A stretch of DNA of 16,625 bases from CAZRGV01 sp964599655. GTDB taxonomy: Bacteria > Planctomycetota > Planctomycetia > Isosphaerales > Isosphaeraceae. The DNA is taken from contig CAZRGV010000130.1 in the NCBI GenBank assembly GCA_964599655.1, positions 1 to 16,625 of the forward strand, given 5' to 3'. Both the position numbers and the translations under genes were made by a program. This document shows, piece by piece, positions 1-7,216 of the stretch; within the stretch, counting starts at the first letter, position 1; each line of letters starts with the position of its first letter. The notes under the pieces are model-generated. The model had not been told where the DNA came from, made no database searches, and saw nothing but the letters and a program-made list of their open reading frames with translations.

Positions 1-770
1 CGGTTTGAAACTCTTGAGTTTTGCGCCAAGACAATCATCAGGCGAGCCTCCTTGGCGAGGTTCGATACCTCTCGGACGTGGACGCGGCACGCCCCCGTCC
101 GCTCGCCAATCCGCCTTCGATGCCACGCGCGCTGCCGGTACCAAGTGACGAAAGAGAATTGCGCCAGCAACTCTGCGAATTTGTTCGGCGAAGCTACCGC
201 CAGCGACTCATGATCAGTACTCAAGGCGCGTTTTCCGCTCGCCTAGATCACGAGACGTTCCTGATCACCCCTCATCGGGTCGATCGAAGCGCCCTCGAAA
301 TCCAGGAGAGCGTGCGCGTTTATCAGGGAACTCCCGAACCGGACAAAACCCCGAGCAGTGCCTCCATCAATCACCGCGCGATTTATGATGCTCATCCCGA
401 CATCCGTGCCATTGTCACCGCGTATCCAGTGAACGCCACGGCCTTCAGCGTCACGAACGCACACCTGGACACACGCACCATCCCCGAAAGTTACTTGTTC
501 CTTCGCGATGTCCAACGCGTGCCATTCGGCATCCAGTTCAGCGACGGACGCGATCTCGCCGCTCACACATCCGCCATCAATCCAATCTTGATTCTTGAAA
601 ATGACGGAGTCCAGGTTTGCGGCTCCAGCGTTCTCGATGCGTTCGACCGACTCGAAGTGCTGGAGTCGACCGCGGAGGCAATGATCAATAGTCGATCCCT
701 GGGACCGATGGTTCCCATGTCGGACGAGGCGATTTCTGCGCTGAGGTCGGCATTTTTGGAGAATCATTGA
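1..770 (+). CDS. Class II aldolase/adducin-family protein, C-terminal part, with apparent frameshift near position 42
   Basis: The gene is cut by the left edge of the window. Frame 1 (positions 1-39) reads RFETLEFCAKTII, the typical end of a class II aldolase domain. From about position 42 the sense continues in frame 3 as ASLLGEVRYLSD and runs to the TGA at 768-770. The composite is a tandem two-domain protein whose second domain is complete here. Read straight on, frame 1 stops at 211-213. Frame 3 opens after a TGA at 15-17 with a TTG at 21, and has an ATG at 120 without a clear ribosome-binding site. Active class II aldolases bind a divalent metal through one Glu and three His to cleave sugar phosphates. 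In this second domain those sites read A114, T133, Y135 and D195 (counted from the TTG), so it is probably non-catalytic, as in adducin. It converges with the ThDP-enzyme gene 18 bp away. A class II aldolase-fold assignment is fairly secure. The substrate is unknown. Confidence 0.75.
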
Positions 771-788
771 TACAAGGCTCTGGACCAC

Positions 789-2471
789 TCACGGGGTGAT
801 CGGAACGTCGAACAGCCGGGGTGCGTTGCCCGAGAGCGACTCCCGAACGCGATCGGCGAGTTCATCGGGATCGCTCACCCGGTCGGCCTGGACGCCCAAT
901 GATCGCGCCAGCCCCACGAAGTCGACCGCCGGCCCGACCAGATCCAGGCCCGGAGCACCCTGTGATTCGAGACCGGGCAAGCCAAGAATGTTACCGCACA
1001 CCTTCAAAATTTTGTATTCGGCATTATTGCATACAACAAAGGTGACCGGTATCTGCTTATGAGCGGCAGTCCAGAGCCCCTGAAGCCCGTACAGGGCCGC
1101 GCCGTCACCCAAAAGCCCAAGGACCGGCCGCTCCGGCCAGGCCAGCTTGACACCCAGAGCACAGCCAAGACCCCATCCGAGAGCCCAGCCTCGGTGCGCG
1201 AAATGGCCAGTGGGATCTCGCAACACTCCCAATCGTTCGAAAAGATTCTGATGGGTCGTAATCGCCTCTTCCACAACCGCGACGTTGGGGGGCACCACCC
1301 GTGCGAGGGCCCCCATGAGACTCAAGGGCGTCATGGGTCGATGGGATCGCTCGCTGTCGATCTGTTGGAACAATTTCGCGTTTTCCACCTGCCGGCGGGC
1401 GGCGGCGCTCGCGAGGTTTTGCCTCGCTGCCTCGGTTCGATTGGAAGGCAGGTCCCTGGCGAGAAATTGGTCGAGTTCCTCCAGCGTGCAGCGAGGATCG
1501 GCCAGGAGACCCACTTCGACGGGAAAGTTCTTGCCGATCTGCGCGGGATCGTTGTCGATCTGGATCACACGCGCGTGCTCTGGGATCGGTCGGCTGGGTT
1601 CGCGATAAATGTACAGACGTAAAACATTTAAGCCTACGCCAAGCAAGATATCATACTCTTTGAGTGTCTCGCGAACGTCGGGGGACCAGAGTGGGAGAGT
1701 GCCCTCGTAGAGCGGGTGATCGGCGGGCATCGGCAGGCGCCCGTGAGAGGTCGCGCACTCGGCAAACACCGGCGCTCCAAGCCGTTCGGCGACAGCGACT
1801 AGTGCGTCGACGGCACCCGACTCCGTAACCCGACTTCCCGCGAGGATGGCCGGTTTGGACGCTCGCGAGAGCAATTCCGACGCGCGACGGAGGGAATCGA
1901 CCGACGGTCGAACGCGCCGATCGGGAATGCTCGGGGGCCTCAGGTCGAGTCCGTCGGCGCGCTCCATTTGCACGTCCACTGGTAGGGAGAGGAAGACGGG
2001 CCCGGTCGGAGGCGTCAAGGCCATCTGAATGGCGCGTCGGACGGCGGAGGGGATGTCCTCGACGCGGTCGATCTCCGCCGCCCACTTCGTCCAGGGTCGT
2101 ACCACGCTGACGAGGTCACCGACCAGGACCGGCTCGTCGAATCGGAGGCGGCGATCTTGCTGACCGGCGGTCAGGAGCAGCGGCGTGCCCTCGCAGTGGG
2201 CGTTGTAGAGCATGCCCATCGCGTTCCCGAGGCCGCACGACGCATGCACATTGGCCACGCCCAGGCCACCGGAGGCCATCGCGAAGCCATCGGCCATGGC
2301 AAGGACAGGAACCTCCTGGAGGCCGAGGATGTACTGGAATCGCCGGTCTCCGGCGAGGGCGTCGTTGAGCGGTAACTCCGTCGTGCCGGGATTACCGAAG
2401 ATATGACGAATACCTGCGGCGAAGAGGATCTCCAGGAACGCCTCGATTCCGGTCATGCTTCGCGTCGGCAC
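789..2471 (-). CDS. Thiamine-diphosphate-dependent enzyme, benzoylformate decarboxylase/acetolactate synthase-like
   Basis: This 560-aa protein has the usual length and three-domain layout of the pyruvate-decarboxylase-type ThDP family (N-terminal PYR domain, central domain, C-terminal PP domain), which acts in the cytoplasm on 2-oxo acids. The cofactor-activating glutamate is E53 in LQE. The Mg-ThDP motif begins with G455-D456-G457 and ends with N482-N483. The N-terminal GNPGTTELP and VHASCGLGNAMG stretches resemble benzoylformate decarboxylase. The active-site His70 of that enzyme is kept as H76. Its Ser26 position is T30, and the His281 position aligns with Y287, so the true substrate is probably not benzoylformate. 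The start is GTG at 2471, because a GAGGGAG Shine-Dalgarno lies 6 nt upstream; the ATG 15 bp further in has none. The gene follows the AhpD-like gene by 46 bp and is last in the leftward run. The family is sure, the reaction is not. Confidence 0.88.
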   Translation of the reverse strand: MPTRSMTGIEAFLEILFAAGIRHIFGNPGTTELPLNDALAGDRRFQYILGLQEVPVLAMADGFAMASGGLGVANVHASCGLGNAMGMLYNAHCEGTPLLLTAGQQDRRLRFDEPVLVGDLVSVVRPWTKWAAEIDRVEDIPSAVRRAIQMALTPPTGPVFLSLPVDVQMERADGLDLRPPSIPDRRVRPSVDSLRRASELLSRASKPAILAGSRVTESGAVDALVAVAERLGAPVFAECATSHGRLPMPADHPLYEGTLPLWSPDVRETLKEYDILLGVGLNVLRLYIYREPSRPIPEHARVIQIDNDPAQIGKNFPVEVGLLADPRCTLEELDQFLARDLPSNRTEAARQNLASAAARRQVENAKLFQQIDSERSHRPMTPLSLMGALARVVPPNVAVVEEAITTHQNLFERLGVLRDPTGHFAHRGWALGWGLGCALGVKLAWPERPVLGLLGDGAALYGLQGLWTAAHKQIPVTFVVCNNAEYKILKVCGNILGLPGLESQGAPGLDLVGPAVDFVGLARSLGVQADRVSDPDELADRVRESLSGNAPRLFDVPITP

Positions 2472-2477
2472 TGGGAA

Positions 2478-2484
2478 CTCCCTC
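2478..2484 (-). promoter_or_regulatory. Shine-Dalgarno GAGGGAG for the ThDP enzyme
   Basis: Read on the - strand, GAGGGAG lies 6 nt before the GTG at 2471. It decides for the GTG over the internal ATG at 2456. An 11-bp palindrome, TTCGATTCGAA (2489-2499), sits just upstream and could be an operator, but that is only a possibility. Confidence 0.6.
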
Positions 2485-2517
2485 GCGTTTCGATTCGAAG
2501 TTTCGCCCGGGTCCTGC

Positions 2518-2949
2518 TCAATCCCGCCGAGGAAAGACGTCGGGTTCGACCTGATAGCCGTCGGCCAGGGCGTTGGTGGTGTTGAAGAGTGCGACCACGG
2601 CCATCACTTCGCCCAGCCCCTCAACATCGAGGCCGAGTTTTCGAACCGCCGCGGTGTGCGAGTTGATGCAATACGCACATCCGTTGGTCGCGGAAACGGC
2701 CAGAGCGATGATCTCCCTCGTGAGGGGGTCGAGCCGCGTCGAACGGCCATCGGCCTCGGGATGCATAACGGCCTTGAGCCGGTTCCAGGTCGCTTCGAGA
2801 AGGTCGGGGCTCGTGGCCAGAACGCGCCAAAAATTGGGTATGAATTCGATCTGTTTGGTGGCCTTGATATCGGCAAAAACGGCGGCGACTCGCCCGCTCG
2901 CCTCCGACTCATCGACCGGTTTCACCGTTGCCGTCGGTCGTTCCGACAT
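2518..2949 (-). CDS. Carboxymuconolactone decarboxylase/AhpD-family protein
   Basis: This 143-aa protein belongs to the AhpD-like fold, whose members are small, mostly helical cytoplasmic proteins that act as peroxidase or disulfide reductants, or in some branches as decarboxylases. The signature is E79, then C91-A-Y-C94 and H98, matching the Glu-CxxC-His proton-relay site of AhpD. That suggests redox-active cysteines rather than the decarboxylase type, which lacks the CxxC. The start is the ATG at 2949, with a GAGAGGAGG Shine-Dalgarno 9 nt upstream. A longer reading from 2982 has no such support. It lies 46 bp before the ThDP-enzyme gene and 41 bp after the beta-helix gene, on the same strand. 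A peroxidase-like role protecting, or coupled to, the neighbouring oxo-acid chemistry is inference. Confidence 0.88.
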   Translation of the reverse strand: MSERPTATVKPVDESEASGRVAAVFADIKATKQIEFIPNFWRVLATSPDLLEATWNRLKAVMHPEADGRSTRLDPLTREIIALAVSATNGCAYCINSHTAAVRKLGLDVEGLGEVMAVVALFNTTNALADGYQVEPDVFPRRD

Positions 2950-2990
2950 GGTGTTGTGCCTCCTCTCAAGAGGATGATCCACTCGTTCCC

Positions 2991-4340
2991 TTATTTAGTT
3001 GCACGAAGATCCACAATCTTTTTATTGAATCCTTCAGCGTGATTATCGACGAGATCAATCCGTCCCACCTCGGCGGCGATTCGAATCCCGACGCGATTCA
3101 TGGCGGCCCTTGTCTCGCGCAGGGAGTTTCCGCGAATGTGGAGGTCCCGGGTTTTTCCCTGGATGTCGATGGCGATGCCCTCTTCGCCGCCGCTGTCAAT
3201 GACACGATTCGACTCGACGCGATTTCGGTTCGGCCAGAAGTCCCGGCCTCGAGACTCATCGCGGAAGAGAATGCCCACGCGACCACTATTGCGAATCTCG
3301 TTGTCGACGATCCGGTTGTCCGTGTCGCAATGCCCAATCGAGATACCGTAATGTCGGCTTTCGTCAATCTGATTCCTCTCGGCGAGGCCGTACTTGACCC
3401 CCCAGCACCAGAAGAGGCCGATGGTGTTGCGCTCGAGCCGATTGTCCCGAATGATGGGGCGTTGCGAGCCGGAGCCTGGATGAACGCCGAGGTCGGCATT
3501 GTCGTGGCTATGACAGTTCTCAACCAGCACGTCATGGCAAATCTGGAAGCTGATGCCGTCTCCGTTGTAGTTGCGGGCCGTGACGTTTCGGATCGTGTAT
3601 CGATTGCAGTCCTGAAGAAACACGCAACCGGCGTAATTGCCGTCGAGGTGTTCGTTGTTCGACCGGTCTCCGTCGAGCGTCAGGTTTTCAATCACGACGT
3701 TGGCGGTTCGTTCGCTGGTCAACAGCGGGAACATCGCCGAACAGGTGGGTTGACCGGAAAGCCACAGGTTCTCTCTCAATCCGCCGCTGAGCTTGAACCG
3801 GTTGCCGGATCGGGCAACCAAGGTTCGTTTGAGCACAATCTGGCCTCCATTGTGCGGGTTGGTGGCGCGAAGAACCACACCATCCCCCACGCGGAAACCG
3901 CTTGCGTCTTTTAACGTGATCTCCTGATCATACCAGTTGGAATCATCGTCGAGCGCGACCAATCTCGAGGGGACCTTCGTGAGAACCGAGTCGGCTCCAC
4001 GACCCAGGAGTCGAACGCCGGAGGGCAAGAAAACCGAGTTTCGCAGCGTGTAAACACCCGGCAGGATCTGGACGGTTCCGCCGCCGAGTCGCGCGACGTA
4101 GTCGAGCGCGGCCTGGATCACCTTGTCATCGCGGCCGCAAAGGTCGGCTCGATCGGGCCCCACGGTGATGGTGAGCCGCTCCTCCCAGTTGGGCTCATGG
4201 ACCGCGTCGCCATCGGTCGCTCTCGGGTCCGTCACTGGAGGCGGTTCGTCGGCTCGCGCGGGCGAGGGACGGGCCACGCCGGCCAGCGCGAGCGCGGCCA
4301 TTCCCAGGAAGTCACGTCGTGTCCGCTCGGATCGATTCAT
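2991..4340 (-). CDS. Tat-exported right-handed parallel beta-helix protein
   Basis: This 449-aa protein has a twin-arginine signal, R8-R9-D-F-L, followed by an Ala/Leu-rich stretch and a likely cut after ARA (about residue 30). Residues 68-115 resemble the first turn of pectate-lyase-3-like domains (IQAALDYVARLGGGTVQILPGVY). From about residue 214 to 445 there are roughly eight coils of 20-30 residues with repeated N-x-I/V-x-x-N and G-I patterns, the PbH1 type of repeat. Such folds bind or cleave polysaccharides (pectate lyases, epimerases, NosD-like). No catalytic set is clear, so activity is not assigned. The ATG at 4340 is chosen because it puts the Tat motif at the N-terminus; an in-frame extension to 4439 would overlap the ceramidase-like gene and spoil the signal. 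The Shine-Dalgarno is weak (GAG only). The gap to the upstream gene is 70 bp. Confidence 0.85.
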   Translation of the reverse strand: MNRSERTRRDFLGMAALALAGVARPSPARADEPPPVTDPRATDGDAVHEPNWEERLTITVGPDRADLCGRDDKVIQAALDYVARLGGGTVQILPGVYTLRNSVFLPSGVRLLGRGADSVLTKVPSRLVALDDDSNWYDQEITLKDASGFRVGDGVVLRATNPHNGGQIVLKRTLVARSGNRFKLSGGLRENLWLSGQPTCSAMFPLLTSERTANVVIENLTLDGDRSNNEHLDGNYAGCVFLQDCNRYTIRNVTARNYNGDGISFQICHDVLVENCHSHDNADLGVHPGSGSQRPIIRDNRLERNTIGLFWCWGVKYGLAERNQIDESRHYGISIGHCDTDNRIVDNEIRNSGRVGILFRDESRGRDFWPNRNRVESNRVIDSGGEEGIAIDIQGKTRDLHIRGNSLRETRAAMNRVGIRIAAEVGRIDLVDNHAEGFNKKIVDLRATK

Positions 4341-4410
4341 GGGTGTCACTCGCGTTCGGCCACCTGATTTCGAGATTTCAGACCGAGATGCCCACCGATG
4401 GACGTACGAA

Positions 4411-5772
4411 TTATTGTTCGAGCAGTTTCTTGATCGCATTCATCAAGACCTCTTCGACCTCAGGCGCGACGAGGGACGCTCCGGGGCCGGTCTCGTAGCC
4501 GCCCTGTGAGTAGGCGACCTTCGTTCCGATGTACCCGGGAGCGTACTCGCCATAGGCCGCCATCGCCACGAACAGGTCGGGCCGAAGCTTCCGCGCGGCA
4601 AGCTGGTATTCCACAAAGAGTTCGCCCGGCATGTGGAGAACCCGGGCCCGGCCGAGTCGCAGGCAGGTGATATCGATCGTGTCGCCTGAGAGGCAGCGCC
4701 GGAGCCACACCAGGTCGTTAGCGGCCTCGATCCGCTCGCGAACTGGGGCGTGCGGATTGTCGAGGATCGCCTGGAGCCGTTTCGCATCGAGGTGAGGCCC
4801 CGGGGGCAATGCCACGGGAAACCGCTCCCAACCGATATCGGTCGCGGAGATCGGCGTTTTGGTCGTTCCCCTCCAGGCGGAGGCCATGCCGGCCGCCACG
4901 CGATCGGCAAGAATCTGGCGATTCTCATGCGAGCCATCGTTCCACTTTCCGGCCCCCACGTTTCCGCCGGCGCCATTGAAGTGGATATGAGGAACGCCGG
5001 TGGCCGCTTGCCGCTGGTCGCGCGCCAGGCCGGGGAAGTCGGGATTCGCGCCGCCCGTTCGATAGTAGCTCTGAGGGTGCGTGGCGTAGTAGGTCAGAGC
5101 GACGATCGGCGTGTCGCCATCCCAGAAACTAATCATCTTGAGCATCGGGTCGATGGTTCCGACCGGCTGGGCGCGGACGACCGGGTCCTTGGTCGCGGTC
5201 CATCGAACGTACTGGACTTTGCCATCGGGGCCGAGAATACGGCGGTTCGATGCGACCTTCTCGACCCTGCCCTCCCCCAGGCCCAGGTGCGAGACCGGCC
5301 GGGCCTCGGCAATGGCTCGATGGACGGCGTCGGCCGCGCGAGCGATCACATCGCGAGCGAACGCCGCGTCAAACACCTCTTTGTTGATCCCTCGTTCGGC
5401 GAGTATGGCGTCGGTCGTGAAGTCGCAGCGTGGGGCGTCATGCTGGTGCAGTGTGTGCACCGCGACTCGATCGGCAACGGTTCTGGCCGCCTTGGCGAGT
5501 GCCTCCCGGAATTCGGTCTGGCCGCCATTGGCGATCCCGATCCAGTCCACGGCGCAAAGGACAATGGGGCGTTCGTCCCCAACGAGCACGACACCCCGGC
5601 AACTGAGCGGGTGAACAATCTCCTTGGTCGGGTCGTACGCCAGCGGGCTACCGATCGGCGGCGACGCATCGACGGCGAAGACACCGACCTTCAATGGCCT
5701 GGAATCGGCCGCCCGGATCGCATTCGGAATCAAGGCGAGCAACGTCACTGTGAGGTAGAAGTGCCGAAACAT
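4411..5772 (-). CDS. Secreted neutral/alkaline ceramidase-like zinc amidohydrolase
   Basis: This 453-aa protein has a Sec signal peptide (MFRHFYLTVTLLALIPNAIRA, about residues 1-21). It resembles the N-terminal catalytic domain of neutral/alkaline non-lysosomal ceramidases, which hydrolyse the amide bond of ceramide outside the cytoplasm. The four expected zinc ligands can be placed: H109 or H111 in HTLHQHDAP, H232 in ATHPQSYY, E384 in PGE, and Y410 in GEYAPGY. It is shorter than true ceramidases (about 650-750 residues) and seems to lack their C-terminal immunoglobulin-like domain, so the substrate may be another amide or ester. A Gly-rich NGAGGNVGAGKW loop lies at about 266-277. The ATG at 5772 has an ACGGAG element 10 nt upstream and gives the signal peptide. 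The earlier in-frame ATG at 5832 has no ribosome-binding site and would bury the signal. It sits in the leftward run between the small gene and the beta-helix gene. Confidence 0.8.
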   Translation of the reverse strand: MFRHFYLTVTLLALIPNAIRAADSRPLKVGVFAVDASPPIGSPLAYDPTKEIVHPLSCRGVVLVGDERPIVLCAVDWIGIANGGQTEFREALAKAARTVADRVAVHTLHQHDAPRCDFTTDAILAERGINKEVFDAAFARDVIARAADAVHRAIAEARPVSHLGLGEGRVEKVASNRRILGPDGKVQYVRWTATKDPVVRAQPVGTIDPMLKMISFWDGDTPIVALTYYATHPQSYYRTGGANPDFPGLARDQRQAATGVPHIHFNGAGGNVGAGKWNDGSHENRQILADRVAAGMASAWRGTTKTPISATDIGWERFPVALPPGPHLDAKRLQAILDNPHAPVRERIEAANDLVWLRRCLSGDTIDITCLRLGRARVLHMPGELFVEYQLAARKLRPDLFVAMAAYGEYAPGYIGTKVAYSQGGYETGPGASLVAPEVEEVLMNAIKKLLEQ

Positions 5773-5836
5773 GATGCATTTGCTCCGTTGACGATCGGTT
5801 TGGAGGCGACAATCCTTATGTAGTGTGTTCATTGAT

Positions 5837-6055
5837 CTATAACACGTGAATCATTTTGACTTTCGTCCGGACGTCTCGGAGCGTTCCAGCGCCGTAAGGC
5901 TTGACGGGGATTGTGAAGCGGATCGTTGGATCGGTGAGGGTGGTCTTCCCGGGCGGCCCCTCGCCCTGCGCGGTGCGTTGTCCGATCACCAGCCAGGAGA
6001 CGGCCATCAGGTAACAAGCGAGGTCGTGAATAATATAATATTTGCGATCTCGCAT
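5837..6055 (-). CDS. Small hypothetical protein, probably membrane-anchored or secreted
   Basis: This 72-aa protein is not recognised. An N-terminal basic stretch (MRDRK) is followed by a hydrophobic segment, DLACYLMAVSWLVIG (about 11-25), then a polar tail rich in Pro, Thr and basic residues, TIRFTIPVKPYGAG and beyond. A GGAGG Shine-Dalgarno lies 7 nt before the ATG. Third-codon positions after the first dozen codons are mostly G or C, like neighbouring genes. It fills the gap between two genes of the run with 42 bp on one side and 64 bp on the other. It could be a genuine small secreted protein or the remnant N-terminus of a longer one. The reading frame from 6017 that overlaps it has no such support. 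Confidence 0.55.
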   Translation of the reverse strand: MRDRKYYIIHDLACYLMAVSWLVIGQRTAQGEGPPGKTTLTDPTIRFTIPVKPYGAGTLRDVRTKVKMIHVL

Positions 6056-6062
6056 TCCGTCG

Positions 6063-6067
6063 CCTCC
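6063..6067 (-). promoter_or_regulatory. Shine-Dalgarno GGAGG for the small hypothetical gene
   Basis: A perfect GGAGG on the - strand stands 7 nt before the ATG at 6055. It is the main reason for calling the 72-codon frame a gene. Confidence 0.6.
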
Positions 6068-6097
6068 GAGGAATTCACGTGGCGGAATGGGCCTTTA

Positions 6098-7216
6098 TCA
6101 AGGTCGGAACGTCCGGTAGGCGCGGCTCAGTTCCTCAACTTTGTCCCAGTTCTGATGAAGTGATCCCCAGGCGAAGACCAACACACCGGTCGCGGGGCGA
6201 CGAGTGCCGTGATCCATGACCTCCGCGACCTGCGAGGCGGGAACCGTCTCACCCCAATCCGAGAGCTGCACGATGGGCCAGATCTTCCAATGCTCATCCG
6301 GCTTTCCTTCGACACCGAGATATTCTCCCAACCAGGCAACTTGACGGGAGATCCAGGCCGGATCGTTCGCGTGGCCGAAGCGTGCATGATAGGGCATAGG
6401 ACTGAACACATCGAGATACTTCGCCTGGACTTTCAGGTCGATCGCCAATTTCTCGCGCAGCGCCCCGTCGCGTTCCGTGTCGGTCCATGGGCAATGGAAC
6501 GTGCCGAGCAAGGCGCCGGGACGCACTTCGTTGCGAATATCGTGGTACTCGCGCACCCAGTCGGTGAACACGTCACAGCGCCACCTGACCCATTCCGATC
6601 GATGAGGTCCGAGCAGCATTGACGCGAGTTCCGAGGTCGCTCGTTCGGGCAGGTCGATCCCGGTGTCGCGTTCGAATTGTTTGAGGCATCGCTCGCAGAA
6701 GCAGGTGTCGGGCAGCTTCGGGATTGCCTGTTCCCAGCTTGCGTGCGCGTGATGGTAGTCGAGCCAGATGCCGTCGATTTCGAACTCGGCGAGGGCCTTG
6801 CGGAACGCGTCCATGCGGGCTCGGCGGTAGCCCGGATGCGTGGGGCAAAGGCCCTGCCAGCCGTCGGGCGGCGGCGATGGTTTACCGTCGGGGCCGACGG
6901 GAGCGGCGTCGGGATGGGCCTTGAGATACGAGGCGTCGTGCATCGAGTTGAACTCGGCGAAGACCTTCGCCCCCTGGTTTTTGAGGAGCTCGACCCGGTC
7001 GCGCGTCAGGCCGCCCGAGCCGATCCAGACGGCGTTGATGCCGTGATCGGCCAGCGACTCGCCGCGGTCAAGGATCTGCGTGGGCACACCGCCGTAGATT
7101 CCTCGGATGGTGATATGGGGTCTCATTCTCGATCCCTCGTGATCGTCCCCGGCCATCGATTCGGTCAGGCTCAGAAGCGAGAGCCCCACAAGACTGATCC
7201 ACCAGTGTCGATTCAT
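6098..7216 (-). CDS. Secreted hypothetical glycosyl-hydrolase-like TIM-barrel protein
   Basis: This 372-aa protein begins with a Sec-like signal peptide (MNRHWWISLVGLSLLSLTES, cut probably after SMA at about 22). The rest looks like the (beta/alpha)8 fold of hypothetical glycosyl-hydrolase families (GHL type): strand RGIYGG at 38-43, AVWIG at 62-66, KVFAEFNSMHD at 84-94, then IDGIWLDYHH at 147-156, where D153 is at the usual catalytic strand. Next comes a Cys loop, C172-F-C174-E-R-C177. Later strands are LLGTFHCPW (237-244) and VLVFAWGS (345-352). Polysaccharide hydrolysis is inferred and the substrate is unknown. The ATG at 7216 is kept because of the signal peptide, although its ribosome-binding site is poor. 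An ATG at 7126 has a better GAGGG 7 nt upstream but would give a protein without a signal. It is first in the leftward run. Confidence 0.72.
   Translation of the reverse strand: MNRHWWISLVGLSLLSLTESMAGDDHEGSRMRPHITIRGIYGGVPTQILDRGESLADHGINAVWIGSGGLTRDRVELLKNQGAKVFAEFNSMHDASYLKAHPDAAPVGPDGKPSPPPDGWQGLCPTHPGYRRARMDAFRKALAEFEIDGIWLDYHHAHASWEQAIPKLPDTCFCERCLKQFERDTGIDLPERATSELASMLLGPHRSEWVRWRCDVFTDWVREYHDIRNEVRPGALLGTFHCPWTDTERDGALREKLAIDLKVQAKYLDVFSPMPYHARFGHANDPAWISRQVAWLGEYLGVEGKPDEHWKIWPIVQLSDWGETVPASQVAEVMDHGTRRPATGVLVFAWGSLHQNWDKVEELSRAYRTFRP

Noticed and set aside
770..789. Possible terminator between the aldolase-like and ThDP-enzyme genes
   Set aside because: The 18-bp gap and its flanks show no stem of useful length or T-run.
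2928..3914. + strand open frame of 328 codons opposite the beta-helix gene
   Set aside because: The - strand frame has a Tat signal and repeated beta-helix coils, while this frame has no recognisable features.
4750..5823. + strand open frame of 357 codons opposite the ceramidase-like gene
   Set aside because: It is the shadow of a gene with matched zinc ligands and signal peptide.
5829..6017. Alternative 62-codon - strand frame overlapping the small hypothetical gene
   Set aside because: It has no ribosome-binding site, and the composition (Arg, Pro, His rich) is that of an out-of-frame reading.
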